64,000 nt of DNA from Coptis chinensis (GCA_015680905.1 CM027377.1:10502501-10566500), one strand, 5' to 3'; shown: positions 1 to 11,390, numbered from the stretch's first letter. Numbers and translations: made by a program. Notes: generated by a model from the sequence alone, not told the origin.

Positions 1-104
1 GAAAGTCGTAACAATTTTGAAATTTTATTCCTCTACTTTGAGCCCGAAAGTGAAATTTGAACCAAAGTCGTTCCTTCCTCTAGTTAGCTTGAATTTGTCG
101 ATAT

Positions 105-483
105 TTGATTCGAGGGTTGGTTACTTGACTTAACTGGCACTAGTCGAGATGGTTAAGTAGCCGGTTCTACGAATCAGTATATTTTTTAGTAGTTGGGTAT
201 AGTTTTATTGGATTTCCAAGTTATGACAGGATTTAAGTTTATGAAATGTTGAAAATACAGAGGAAATTCTGCCGAAATTTTTGTAGGATTTTTTTGATTC
301 GAGGATTGGTTACTTGACTTAACTGGCACTAGTCGAGATGGTTAAGTAGCCGGTTCTGCGAATCAGTATTTCTTTTAGTAGTTGGGTGTAGTTTTATTGG
401 ATTTGAAGGTTATGACATGATTTAAATTTATGAAATGTCGAAAATACAGAGGAAACTCTACCGAAATTTTTGTAGGATTTTTC
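105..483. repeat. Tandem duplication, two units of about 189 bp
   Basis: Two adjacent units (105-293 and 294-483) read almost the same. Each begins with ttgattcgagg, continues through ggcactagtcgagatggtta, and ends with gaaatttttgtaggattttt. They differ at a small number of bases. No coding potential is seen. It may be satellite-like or part of an unrecognised element. Bases 1-104 and 484-700 show nothing further that I can name. Confidence 0.85.
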
Positions 484-707
484 TGTCTCTGTGTAGTTTA
501 GGTTTTGCTTAGTTGGTCTATATCACGTCCAGAGTTTTGTAATAATTAAAGATGCCACGGTCTTTGGTATTCAATGATCGTTTTATTGTTATCTTCGTTC
601 TCTTTATCTCTTATCTCTTATCTCTCCGAAATGCTAGGGCTAGTTGTTCTTGTGTGCCAAGATCCGTCTTTGAAGATTCATACGTGAAGGAATCATCATA
701 AGAAAAG

Positions 708-1372
708 ATGATGAAATTAGTCTCAATAAAAAAGATGATGAAATCGGTCTCAGCAGAAAACGTCTCTGAAATCAATGAGAGTTATATTGATAAAAGCATG
801 GGAATAATGATGGTCAATGGTCCGAACGAGACGATGGGTAAGGTTCTAGAGTTCTTGCAAGAGGAAAAGGATCATGATCATAGAAAAGGAGAGGATCTTC
901 TTGATTCATGTTGTTGTTTGTTGGGAAGTACTTGGCGGAATCACCCTTTGCCCGCATGCTAAAGGCTCTCGGATCTTCTCGAAAGTACTTTCTTTCCATC
1001 AAGGGTGAGGATGAACCAAGACCATTCTATTCATTTTTATTTATGCTTCCCCTATTGTCTCAAATAACAACCTCCATTGAAGGATGTAAAATCCCTCGCT
1101 TCAACCAAAGGGCTACAATATGTTGTAGATTGCCCGATCAAGATGATGGATGCAGTTTATGGCGGTTGATGGGGAGGATACTAGTGGGAGCATAGTTTTG
1201 GCAAGTGATGTAATTGAACACGCCATATTGACAACCCGATGAAGTGGATTGAGTTGTGTTGGTCGTCGCCTCAAGACGTTAGAGTGTTGGATAGACTCCA
1301 TAGGCAGGCATCTATGGACATCGTGGTTACAGCCTTCACGCTCTCATCATGGATTCAATCACAAATGTAAGA
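708..1372 (+). pseudogene. Unrecognised coding-like relic
   Basis: Coherent protein-like sequence runs through this stretch but changes frame. A first frame starts at an ATG at 708 and covers 84 residues (KVLEFLQEEKDHDHRKGEDL). A second, overlapping frame from 908 covers 95 residues (ARMLKALGSSRKYFLSIKGE). From about 1185 a third frame gives WIELCWSSPQDVRVLDRLHR before a stop near 1370. I do not recognise the family. The content (few repeats, mixed charged and hydrophobic residues, no transposase motif) suggests a degraded host gene or captured exon rather than a retroelement. At least two frame changes are needed to read it through. An unmodelled intron could explain one of them. From 1373 to 1600 I see nothing beyond AT-rich DNA. 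Confidence 0.3.
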
Positions 1373-1600
1373 TCTAATAGATGCTTATATGATTGAATGC
1401 TCGATTACAAGTGCAACAAGTATTGTAATATGTAGAAAAAAAATTCAAGATTCATTGTTAAAGAATGAAAAGTCAATGTAATATGTAGGAATTCTGAGGT
1501 GTATTTTTGAGTATTAGAGAGTAATTTATATTAAAAGTATGACTGTGAGGGAATAATATATTTATATATATTATGCACGTGTCCAACACGAATCAGGAAA

Positions 1601-3001
1601 ACTCATGGAAGATCGTTATAACCAGTGGCGGAGCCAGGAATTTGAGTGAGGGTGAGCCACCCAAACAACCAAACATACAAAAAAATAATTAATAATAACT
1701 AATTTCTTTTAACTAATAATTCAAACTTAACCCAACCACAAAATAACTATATTTCGAACATCAAATATCTTATAAAATAATACAATAGGAACATTGGATC
1801 AAGAGTCTCTAAAATGTAATGCCCAGAGAAGAGGACAAAAGCCGGTAGAAAACAGTAGACAACTAGACAACGAGGAATATTGAAGTGAGCGGGTAAATGC
1901 CAACGCTAAGGTATACAACCCTTTGCAGAAACTTGAGGCAGGGACTGGCAAGCAGAGTATTGTTGCGAGAGTAAAAGATCTCAATAGGAGCATTTTAACA
2001 TTTTAAAACCCACCACTGAACAAATATATAATGAAAACACTAGTAGAACAAGATCACGGTGCAAATTCCTTCTTGAACACCTATAGAAGCAGCTACCAAA
2101 CGTCCCATTAACCAAGATCACATACGGAGTTTACCAGTTTCACTAACGAGTAACGAGTCCATTTCCACAATCTTTGACCAAAAGTCATCATATCTACATA
2201 CCACATAAGGACCTATTTACAGTCATTATTTTCCAACACCCTAGCATGGGTTGGAACATCTTCAATCTTCATAAGGAACACCAATATGCTGGGATCTTGC
2301 ATCTGGCATAAAAACACGTCTCTAAGTCCCTAACACAACCTCTATTGACTAAAAAAAGTAAACTCCACCATTTAATTAAATACACCTCAGGTCTCAGTCG
2401 GCAGTCACAATAATGACAACCATAATTAACACTAGAACACATTGACATTGACTCCCCTAAAAAACTCCTAAATACAACCAGAAATAGACCTAAAATAGAC
2501 AACATACAAATTGCCCTTACAGTTGCAAACCTAAGTATTTAGTAAATTCATGACAAGAAATTAAGTAAGAGTTGCCATTAAATAATATGGTATAGGAATC
2601 AGTACAAAAAGATCAAAAAGAAGATAAGAAACTAAATAATGTGAGTCTTACCTAGTTACTCCACAAGAAGTCAAGAAGAGTAGAAACTTTTTAGTGGAAT
2701 AATTGAGAATGGAGTTAAGGAGGAGAAGTGGAGTGCCTGAGGAGTTTATTTTGTTTGGGTTTATGGTGTTTTTTTTCCCCTTTTATTTTGTTTGTTTGTT
2801 TGTTTGTTTTTTTTTTTTTTTTGGTTCGACTGATAATATATTTTTTTTCTCGGAAAATTGAGGGTGAGCCAGTATGCACTCGCCCCCCCTGGCTCCGCCA
2901 CTGGTTATAACATAACACATTGTCTAGAACGAGGTGATAACCTCCAGGACTCATGATAGATCGTTACAACATAACACCTCGTCCAGAACGAGGTGACAAC
3001 T
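1601..3001. repeat. 55-59 bp tandem repeat split by the hAT element
   Basis: Removing the hAT joins 1601-1622 to 2912-2948 as one unit (actcatggaagatcgttataac then ataacacattgtctagaacg). A second unit follows at 2949-3001 (actcatgatagatcgttaca, then cctcgtccagaacgaggtga). The hAT thus landed in the first copy of a pre-existing tandem duplication. Confidence 0.75.
1623..2903. mobile_element. Non-autonomous hAT-type DNA transposon
   Basis: The element begins cagtggcggagccagg and ends with the reverse complement of that sequence, giving a perfect terminal inverted repeat of about 16 bp. It is flanked by an exact 8-bp target duplication, gttataac, at 1615-1622 and 2904-2911. Eight-base duplications and CAGNGGCGGAGCCA-type ends are typical of plant hAT elements. 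A gagggtgagcca motif occurs near both ends. The 1281-bp interior holds no transposase-like frame; the ORFs are short and unremarkable. A poly-T run lies at about 2808-2822. The element therefore depends on a transposase made elsewhere. Confidence 0.9.
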
Positions 3002-3275
3002 TGGCACATACGCTAACGGGCGAACGCCAACGTAGGCGTGTTAGTTAAAGTCGTAAGAGGTCAGCGCTTATAAAAATATAATTGCCTAAAAGCTCATTTA
3101 TTCTCATCAAGACAGGGACTTGAGCTGACAGAGGAAAGGGGGGAACAATGTCTGACTTGATTCAAGTTCATCACAAAATCTTGATATGTAGGCATTTCGT
3201 CCCAAAAGCGAAGCCTCCAAAACTCGACCCATCACAATCTTCTCTATTATTCACACTTGTAAGGACTGATCAAAT
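2912..3275 (+). repeat. LTR-like fragment
   Basis: After the tandem units there is a TATA-like ttataaaaatataa (about 3068-3081). About 115 bp further on is a gatatgtaggcatttcgtcc...aaaagcgaagcctcc stretch. The latter resembles the gatacgtaggcag...aaaagtgaagcc block in the LTR-like repeat near 32.3 kb. This suggests the promoter/R region of a degraded LTR element. No ends or target duplication were found, so family and boundaries are open. Confidence 0.35.
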
Positions 3276-3500
3276 TCAATATTTATAATGACCACATTCA
3301 AAGAAAATATAAATATTTATCGATATTTGTCGATATATCGCGATATATCCACGATATTTGCAGTCATAAATACCCACACATAGTCTGTAGATATTTATCG
3401 ATATTTGTCGATATTTATCGATATATCTACGATATTTACAGATACCAAAATGTAATATATCTCCACATAGAGGGATATATCCACGATACATATCCCTCTA
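3276..3500. repeat. cgatat-rich degenerate repeat
   Basis: Short units such as tatcgatatttgtcgatat and gatatatccacgatatttgc recur across about 220 bp in both orientations, with the palindromic core tatcgata. Such arrays are common in subterminal parts of plant DNA transposons, but no terminal inverted repeat was found here. Confidence 0.6.
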
Positions 3501-4840
3501 TGTGTATGTATTCTTGAGTTATGCCCTTGCTAAGCGTAAATTTCATTATGCAAAACCTTTGTCAATTTGATCAACAGTAACTATAACTGTTTCATTCCGG
3601 AAAAGCATTTATAACTTGTTTTTTGTTTAATACAATTGCGCTCAGTGCTGAGAATGTCATATTTGTAGATTTTTGTACTAGCATCATTTTCTGGAAATAT
3701 AAAGTATGCCCTATCTCATCCTGTTTAGTTACTTATCTCTATCCTTGGAATCTCACTAAGTAATGTAAATTTTAAGTCCATGTCCTCCGTTTCTGGTAGG
3801 CAGTTGTTTTTCATCTTTATTATTTGGGCTTGGTTTGAAGGCGTTAAGAAAAGTAAAGTAGGCCGAAAAAACCTACACTTGCACGGGTAAAAATAAACAA
3901 AACAGCCATACCAAACGTAGAAATTACAGGCGGCCAAAAGCTGCCAACGAAGTGGTCGGTTGTCAGCCTAGAATTAATGAAGGGCCCTCAAATTCTCTCT
4001 CCATTCTCGATCACAGAAAGGTCTACAACGTACATAACCCAATTTTAGGATTATATACAATCAAAATTCAAAACATCCTACACCACTGGAAGTTGAAGGC
4101 CCCAACTCACCCCCTCCCTTTTATTTGTTGCCACGTGCCCACTGTAGAACACAAAGAGACAAAATTAATGAAGGGGAGAAAACACATGTCTACTGTTTTT
4201 CTGGATTACTTTAATTGATCTATGTCGGCAAGATATAACCCGCGTATCCCTATTCAATCAGAATCCATTTCAATCTATCTGATCACCGCAAGTTCACTAC
4301 TTAATCATAGATTTCAGGATTATCACGCAAATCCCTTGTGAGTCTAATGGTTTGGTGCGCCAAAACACAAAATCACAATAGAATAGTGGATATAGTTAGT
4401 GGGTTTGCATTTTTCAGTTCAATGATTTTTCTCTGACCCGCTACTCGTATAGACGTGTAAAAAAAAACTTTAAATTTGACAACTATTCTAGCTGCCATAA
4501 ACAAAAGAGTATGGGGAAATTGACATTTTCTGATTAAATTAAATTCCCAACTCTCTATTTTGCCCTCCTCTTTTTTTTTTGGGATAGAAAAGTAAATTTG
4601 ATAGCAATAATATTGACGGGTTAGTGTTTTGTGGCACCATATATTATGGATCACAATTTTAATCATATTTGGTGGGATAGAGTACCACTGGACTTGGCCT
4701 TATATGGTCTTGAGTACTCAGTTCAGATTGAATTGGCTTTGCATGCAATTCTCAACAAGGGAGACCCACAAGATTACACAAGTGGATGATGTATTAATTC
4801 CAACATCCCCACATGGTGCGTCATTCATCCCCTATTCAAT
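3501..4840. other. No gene recognised
   Basis: AT-rich DNA of ordinary composition. Short open frames (for example on the minus strand near 3725-3937 and 4373-4666) lack recognisable motifs and look like chance. The last few hundred bases are the upstream region of the glycine-rich-protein gene. Confidence 0.5.
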
Positions 4841-4844
4841 CCTC

Positions 4845-4850
4845 TATAAA
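4845..4850 (+). promoter_or_regulatory. TATA box of the glycine-rich-protein gene
   Basis: The sequence cctctataaattag lies 73 bp upstream of the ATG at 4923. This spacing fits a plant TATA box followed by a short 5' leader of about 45 bases. Confidence 0.65.
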
Positions 4851-4922
4851 TTAGAAGCACACTACGTACACATACTTAGTCATCCTCTGAAGTGTCTGTT
4901 GTCTTTCAACATTTCAAGAAAA

Positions 4923-5733
4923 ATGTCTCATTTAAAAGCCTTTTTTGTTATGGGATTCCTCCTAGCTATTGCTCTTCTGGTTATTTCTTCTAAAGTAGCA
5001 GCAGCCGATAGTCAAACTGCTGAAGCTGGTGAGTCTGACATTAAATACGTGATGTATTAAGAAAACTAATTACCTTCTTTCTTGTACCTAGTTTTTGAAA
5101 TTTCCATGATGTTAAAATATGTCTACGAGCTAGGAACGCTAGCAATAATCAAGTTGAAAGAGATACGTTTGCAAAACAGTAGTAACTCGAGTTGCGACAC
5201 AGTAACACAGTACATACCACACTAAAAGACATAGTGCTTGAGGCCGGCCTATTAGCATTGCCTAGCTCTTAGCATACCTAAAATGCCACCTTCTAGTAGT
5301 ATATGCAGTAACGCCTAATTAAGTTATATGTTCATTCTCATAATTTCATTGCAGTACATACATTATCTATTTAAGATTTTATATTAATTAAGTAATGCAT
5401 TAATCATTCTCATTAACAACTCCTGTGCTATTTCGTTGGCAGAGAACAATGAGAGTTTGGAGGATGCTAAGTATGGTGGATACCGTCCGCCATACTACCG
5501 TCCGCCGTACTATCGTCCGGCCATCTTATACGTCCCGCCAGATGCGGACGTCCGCCATATGGCGGACGTCCGCCATACGGTGGAGGGGGTGGATACGGTG
5601 GAGGGTGTCCCCCCGGCGGTGGATAAAACAGTGGAGGGGTGGTTACAATGGCGGAGGAGGCTGTGGTGGGTGCCATTATGGTTGCTGCCATTGTTGCAAT
5701 TACACTACTGTATGTGTCCCTAGTTTGATATAA
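4923..5733 (+). pseudogene. Secreted glycine-rich protein (GRP) gene, two exons, frame-broken
   Basis: Exon 1 (4923-5028) encodes a signal peptide of the plant GRP type (MSHLKAFFVMGFLLAIALLV, then ISSKVAAA). Its donor is ctg|gtgagt. Exon 2 starts at 5443 after ttggcag and continues in phase with ENNESLEDAKYGGY, the hallmark segment of secreted cell-wall GRPs. It then has a Tyr/Pro repeat (RPPYYRPPYYRP). Beyond that the family features are spread over three frames. A glycine/proline stretch (GRPPYGG twice) is in one frame. The Cys-rich tail (GGGGCGGCHYGCCHCC) is in another and ends at 5733. The frame joined to exon 1 ends at 5723 with an atypical Trp-rich tail. Two frame changes are implied, by mutation or sequencing error. 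The expected role is an extracellular structural or defence-related wall protein. The first ATG upstream in the longer frame (4629) is rejected because the TATA box and signal peptide fit 4923. Confidence 0.8.
5544..5573. repeat. 30-bp perfect palindrome in GRP exon 2
   Basis: The sequence gcggacgtccgcc-atat-ggcggacgtccgc equals its own reverse complement. Each arm contains the 12-bp palindrome gcggacgtccgc. It could form a hairpin or cruciform and sits close to where the glycine-repeat frame is lost. Confidence 0.95.
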
Positions 5734-5994
5734 ATAAACTCACGGTGTGGTGTATATATGCCGTGTTTGTACTCGAATAACAAAAGTTGCATTGAAAATA
5801 TGTTGCTTCTGCTTTTACGGTTGTAAATACTTCCCCAAATATATAAATTTCAATATTGAGTTGAAGGACATAAAATTATATGTAAAATATTTTTTTTCGC
5901 TAATGTATTATATGTAAGAGTTCATGGTTGTTACAAAATATAAAAACATAAACAAAATACTTTCTTCAGCGAACTTAATTTATGCATATGATTA

Positions 5995-7085
5995 GGGTGA
6001 TCTTGGACACACCCATATAAACACTCTCGTATCCCATAACTAATTAAAGTTTTTCTTATACTCCAATAACCGCTTCAATCCAATAATATCTTCCAAATTA
6101 ATTTGGAGATTTCCAATAGGGGCAAAAAAAAAAAAACACTGACTTTTTTTCGGCCAATCCCCCCCCAACCAAAAAATCAATGAGAAGATTTTGTCTGTCT
6201 TGGATGCCTCGGGTTCGGGTAGAGTGGATTTGGGCATGTTCTTTGTTGTTCTTGCCCTCCCGATAAATGCAAAAGAATTGCTTTTGATGCTCTCTTGTGG
6301 CGGCCTGTGAATGAAAGAATTTCGCAGGTTCAGAGAGCTGATGCATTGACATACATTAAGTTGTTGAGGGTTGTTTACATCCCATCTCATGGAACCAGTG
6401 AAATGTTAGAGATACATGGAGAAGCCAATGTATCGACCATTTCATCATTGTGTTCGTTGTGATGTTTGATGATTCGGATTGGGGTTTTGGAATCATGACC
6501 ACTATGGTGAAGCTTGAAACAGGGGATAAGACTAGGCATGATCATCATGTCGGCCTGCTCTGTGTGCCATTATCCCGTTATTGGGTCACGCTTCAAGGAG
6601 ATGAAATCTCATTATATTTTAGCTTGTGTAATCAATGTTACAGTGAAGGAAAGGTGCCATCCTCCTGCAAGTAGGAAGAGTACAAGTTCAAAGAATATGG
6701 GAGTGAAGCTGAAGCTGTGAAAGATAAGTGCATGATTTTTAGTTTGCATTTGAAAAATAATTAACTCTGAGAATGACCCTTAGCTTTTGTGTATTTAGTT
6801 TTTGAAGATTGTGTACCATTAGTCCATTACCCCCCTTCTAATTGTTCATAATTATATATAGATGATAGATGTGTTTGACTAGTCTTGTACTCTTTGTTGA
6901 CTTTTACTAGATCCAACATTCCAAAAGTTTCCACCATCTATATTCTAATAAATGGCTTGTTTTGCCTTGAATACGCCTAATAAAAAAAAAGTAATTTTGG
7001 AATCTAAATGTGTCTAAAATAATTTTATTTATTATTTTAAAATTGGGGTACGGGAGTGTTTTTATAGATGTGCCCAAGATCACTC
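5995..7085. mobile_element. MULE-type transposon with captured gene fragment (Pack-MULE-like)
   Basis: The left end gggtgatcttggacacaccc and the right end, read as reverse complement (gagtgatcttgggcacatct), align over about 42 bp with roughly seven mismatches. An exact direct repeat tatgatta flanks the element at 5987-5994 and 7086-7093. Long G-starting inverted repeats fit Mutator-like elements, which usually make 9-bp duplications; an 8-bp one is also compatible with hAT. No transposase is seen. The interior carries gene-like sequence (separate entry), the hallmark of gene-capturing MULEs. Confidence 0.75.
6240..6770 (+). pseudogene. Captured host gene fragment with ZZ-type zinc-finger-like segment
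   Basis: Inside the MULE-type element the plus strand reads NERISQVQRADALTYIKLLR near 6300-6370. Near 6550-6700 it has a Cys-x2-Cys pair (ACSVCHYPVIGSRFKEM), followed in another frame by a second pair (SLCNQCYSEGKVPSSC). The tail then reads EEYKFKEYGSEAEAVKDKC. The C-x2-C...ViGsRFK...LCxxCY pattern resembles a ZZ-type zinc finger, a protein-interaction module. The parent gene is not identified. At least one frame change and an in-frame stop interrupt it, so it is not a working gene. Purifying selection is not expected here. Confidence 0.45.
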
Positions 7086-7093
7086 TATGATTA

Positions 7094-7572
7094 AGTTGAT
7101 TTTAGTATTGGTCAATCCAAGAATCTTGGTATACAATAAATTCCTCCATCTGAAACATGCCACTTGGAAAAAAATTGTAATATAATAAGGACTATCAAAA
7201 ATTAATTGGCCGGAAAGGGGACCAACACCGCTGATGACACTCCATAAGTGAGATAGATCCTCTCATTTTCAGTCGCCATTAAATAGATAATGTCAAATTG
7301 ACAATCGTGAACTTAGAAATTGCAGAAAGAAGGTTTTTTTAGAACATTTCAGACTTTAGTGTATATGGGTTAGTTGGTTGGGACGTTGGGTTTACACCGA
7401 AGAATATCCATTGCAAAATAAAAGTTGGGATAACAATTACAAAGGGTTATTTTGTTACCAAAAAAAGAGTTACAAAGAGTTATTTATACTAGCAAATATG
7501 CACGCCCTTTGGGTGTCAAAGTCTCAACGTCTTGGAATGTGTTTGTTCAATGTTTGCGTGCAACTTATCTAA
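7094..7572. other. No gene recognised
   Basis: Unique-looking AT-rich DNA between the MULE-type element and the truncated edge of Athila element E1. A 64-codon frame at 7378-7572 has no recognised motif. Confidence 0.5.
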
Positions 7573-7575
7573 GAC

Positions 7576-7677
7576 ATGGGACAATTTTATCCCATTTCAA
7601 AAACTAATGCGATGAGAGCGGCGATAATGGGACAATTTTATCACATTTCGAAAACTAACGCGATGAGAGCGGCGATA
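7576..7677 (+). repeat. 51-bp in-frame tandem duplication in E1 gag
   Basis: Two adjacent 51-bp units (7576-7626 and 7627-7677) each encode about MGQFYxISKTNAMRAAI. They match the MNKFYPPCK...MQQAI segment of gag in element E2, so the duplicated block is gag sequence at the truncated edge. Confidence 0.85.
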
Positions 7678-8900
7678 ATGGATTTTAAGCAAGCTGAGAA
7701 CGAGCATTACTATTAGTGTTGGGACCGCTTTTACACTCTCCTTTTGAAGTGTCCCCACCATGGTTATGAAAAGTGGCAATTAGTCTAATTTTTCACTAAA
7801 GGACTTTTGCAAGATCAACACCAAATGATCCAATCCATGCACAAAAGCAAGTTCACTTACTTGACCGGATCAGAGACATTCACATTCCTCCAAGACTTAG
7901 TTGAGGATTCACAACAGTGGGGTATTAGTACTAGTACCACCCCTATCAACGAGAGACAAACTAGTGAACCTAAGAGAGGAGGTATGTACGAAGTGAAGAG
8001 AGACCCGATGAGCTAAAAACTGTGTTGGATAGTCTAAACAATTTGACTAAGCAATTTGCTGCTTTTGCCTTAACATCCAATAAGGCCCAGAGTCAACAAG
8101 TGTCGTATGCTTCTAGTTCTGTGATGAGTGTGCACAATGAACCAAACACTTTTCCGTGCACAATTTGTTCAGGTCCAGACCACACTGCCCATTCATGTCC
8201 CATCTTTATTCAACAACCTGAGTCCACCATGGAACAAGTGTGTGCCTTTAATGATTTTAGGAGAACACCCCCAGGAGCTTTTAGTCCAACATACAACAAG
8301 GATTGGAGAAACCACCCTAACTTCTCTTGGAGACATGATTTTCCTCAAAACCAACAATTAGGTCCACCAGGCTTTTCTAGTAGCAACCAGGGTAGGCAAC
8401 ACAACCAATTCCCCATGAACCAGCAGATGAACCCAACCCAGTACAACCCATCTTCTAGTTCCCAGTATGTTCCATCCCAACAACCACAAAGACAACCATG
8501 GGAAGAAGCCTTCCATAAGCTTGAACAACAAGTGAGCCAACAGTCTAACCAGATTAGTCAACTCATTAACCTTATAGCTGCTAGAGAGAAAGGAACGTTC
8601 CCAAGTCAACCATTGGCTAACCCAAAGGGGAACACCAAGAAAAATGCCTTTGAAGTTTCAAGTTCCCAAGACAATATTTTTCCTAGGGAGATGAAAGCAA
8701 TCACCACACTAAGATCAGGGAGACAAATTGACAATCAGGTTAGGATGCCAAGTGAGTCCACTACTCCAGTCCCACCTAGTCAAGAAACTGAGTCAACTGT
8801 AACCCCGAGTTCCAAGACTCCACAACAAAAGCCAGATGACTCCCAGACTAAGCCAGATTCCCAGATTAGAACTGTTATGCCAAAAGCCCCTTTCCCATAG
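7678..8900 (+). pseudogene. E1 gag region (fossil)
   Basis: Contains the gag core (CPHHGYEK, MIQSMHKSKF), matching the E2 gag closely. A C-x2-C-x4-H-x4-C zinc knuckle (CTICSGPDHTAHSC) lies at about 8157-8200. A long Gln/Asn/Pro-rich segment follows, then TTLRSGRQIDNQV near 8700-8745. Gag forms the virus-like particle in this family. The N-terminal half is absent. Fossil, broken. Confidence 0.85.
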
Positions 8901-9540
8901 CGACTTACTCAAAATAAGAAAGATAAACAGTTTTATGAGATTATGGAGGTTTTCAAAAATGTGAGCATTAATATTCCCTTTCTCAACGCAATTCAGCAGA
9001 TCCCATCCTACATGAAATTTGTGAAAGACTTGTGCACTAATAAGAGGAACACCCATGTCCCGAAGCAAGCCTTTCTTGCTGCTCAAGCCACATCCTTAAT
9101 CCACCAGAAAACCACAGTTAAGCTTAAGGATCCTGGGAGCCCTACAGTCTCTTGCCACATTGGAGACAAGTTCAAGGGCAATGCTCTATTAGATCTTGGT
9201 GCTAGTGTCAGCCTATTACCTTATTCTGTTTATTAGGAGTTGGGCTTACAAGATTTAAAGCCCACAAGAGTCACCTTGCAATTAGCAGACCGATCTGTTA
9301 AGATTCCGCGTGGTATAGTTGAGGACGTCTTAGTCAAAGTAGCTGACTTCTACTACCCTGTAGACTTCATAGTTTTGGACACTCATGAGTTAGTAGATAA
9401 TAGAATTCCAATCATTTTAGGCTGACCATTTCTAGCCATAGCCAATGCCTTGATAAACTGTAGAAATGGTGAGATGAAGATGTCCTTTGAGAATATGTCT
9501 GCAGATGTGAATGTTTTCCATCTTATGAAGATACACAGTG
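8901..9540 (+). pseudogene. E1 aspartic protease region (fossil)
   Basis: The pre-protease segment (NINIPFLN-like, HVPKQAFLAAQ) leads to the active-site motif LLDLGASVSLLPYSVY at about 9185-9233. After it come LADRSVKIPRGIVEDVLVKV, then PIILG. This is the typical Athila/Tat protease, which cleaves the polyprotein. Fossil, broken. Confidence 0.85.
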
Positions 9541-11390
9541 ATGATGAGGATATTGGTGAAGTTTTTCTCCTCAATAGTTTGATCCCTACTCCACAAGTGG
9601 AAGACCCATTAGAAGCCTGTTTAACCCATTTTGCTTGTGACTTTGACATAGATGGATCCATTAGTGCTGTGAATGAGTTATTAGACTCGGCACCTATCCT
9701 AGATACCGAAAATTGGAAAGCTAAGGTAGAACCACTCCACCCTCCTATTCCAAAAACAATTTCCAGTGTTGATTCAAAGGTTGAGCCTAGTAGTGAGCCC
9801 AAGGTTGATTATACTCCTTCACCAGCAAGCCCAGAACTTAAACCTTTACCAGCTGAACTCAAATATATTTTCTTAGGACCCAATGAGACATACCCTGCTA
9901 TTGTTGCCTCTTATCTATCAGATGAACAAAAGATCTTGTTAGTTGAAGTTTTGAAAAAACATAAGTCTGCCATTGGTTGGTCCCTTAGTGATATCAAAGG
10001 TATTAATCCTTTATTGGTTCAGCATAAAATTCACTTGGAAGATAATGCTAAAACTTCTAGAGAACCCCAGAAGAGATTAAACCACACATGAAAGAAGTGG
10101 TCCGAGCTGAAGTTTTGAAGCTCCTAGATGCAGGTATCATCTAATCTCAGATAGGCAGTGGATTAGCCCTGTACAAGTTGTACCCAAGAAATCCGAGATA
10201 ACTGTTGTCCCAAATGATGAAAATGAGTTAGTCCCAACCAGAGTTCAGACCGGATGGAGAATGTGCATAGATTTTAGGAAGCTTAATGCACAAACAAGAA
10301 AAGATCGTTTCCCTCTCCCATTTATTGATCAGATGTTGGATAGATTAGCAGGTCATGCTTTCTATTATTTCTTAGATGGTTTCTCTGGTTACTTTCAGAT
10401 TGTTATAGCCCCAGAAGACCAAGAAAAGACTACCTTTACCTGCCCTTTTGGTACGTTTGCTTATTGACGCATGCCTTTCAGGCTTTGTAATGCACCTGCG
10501 ACTTTTGAAATGTGAATGATTAGTATCTTTTCTGACATGGTAGAGAGGTTTTTAGAAGTTTTCATGGATGACTTCTCTGTCTTTGGTTATTCTTTTGATG
10601 ATTGCTTGAATCGTCTGAGTCTTGTCTTAGAAAGATGTGAGGAGAAAAACTTAGTCCTCAATTGGGAGAAATGCCACTTCATGGTGAAGAAAGACATTGT
10701 CTTGGGTCACGTTGTTTCTAGTGAGGGTATCCAAGTTGACAAGTTTAAAATTGATGTGATTTCTACTCTACCCATTCCCAAGTCTGTTAAAGATGTTAGA
10801 TCTTTTTAGGGCATCTTGGGTTTTATCGTCCGGTTTATAAAGGACTTTAGTCAAATCCTTAGGCCTCTAAATAACTTACTTGCTAAGGATGCTCCTTTTG
10901 ATTTCACCGATGCCCATTATAAAGCTTTTGACTATTTGAAAAATGTTTTGACCACTACACCCATTATCTGACCACCTAACAAGTCACTCCCTTTTGAGTT
11001 GATGTGACACTTCCGATTATCACGGTTGGTGCAGTCTTAGGTCAAAAGGTTGATAAACTCCCTTACGTCATCTATTATGTTAGTAGAACTCTCAATGATG
11101 CCCAACTTAACTACTCAACCACGAAGAAAGCGTTGTTGGCAATTGTTTTTGCTTTTGATAAGTTTCGACACTATTTGATTGGTTCCAAAGTGATTGTTTA
11201 CTCTGATCATGCGGCTTTAAGACATCTTCTTTCTAAGAAGGATGCCAAACCATGATTGATCCGATGGATCTTGTTGTTGCAGGAGTTTGATCTTGAGATT
11301 CGTGATAAAAAAGGAACTGAAAATGTAGTTGTCGATCATCTGTCTAGGCTAGTGACTGAGGCCATTGAAAACTGGCCTATTTCTTAGAGT
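9541..11390 (+). pseudogene. E1 reverse transcriptase and RNase H region (fossil)
   Basis: A connector (9541-10090) is followed by reverse transcriptase motifs: MCIDFRKLNAQTRKDRFPLP (10261), FLDGFSGYFQI (about 10369), and the active-site box FMDDFSVFG (about 10562). LGHVVSSEGIQVDK follows. RNase H lies at about 11000-11390 ([22 protein letters not shown] and [14 protein letters not shown]). The order protease-RT-RNase H-integrase is that of Ty3/Gypsy. Fossil, broken. Confidence 0.9.

Noticed and set aside
4629-4922. N-terminal extension of the GRP frame to 4629
   Set aside because: The TATA box at 4845 and the signal peptide starting at 4923 place the true start later; the extension has no recognisable content.
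5467-5691. Minus-strand Pro-rich frame (74 codons) over the GRP exon
   Set aside because: It is antisense to the glycine-rich frame; Gly codons reverse to Pro codons.
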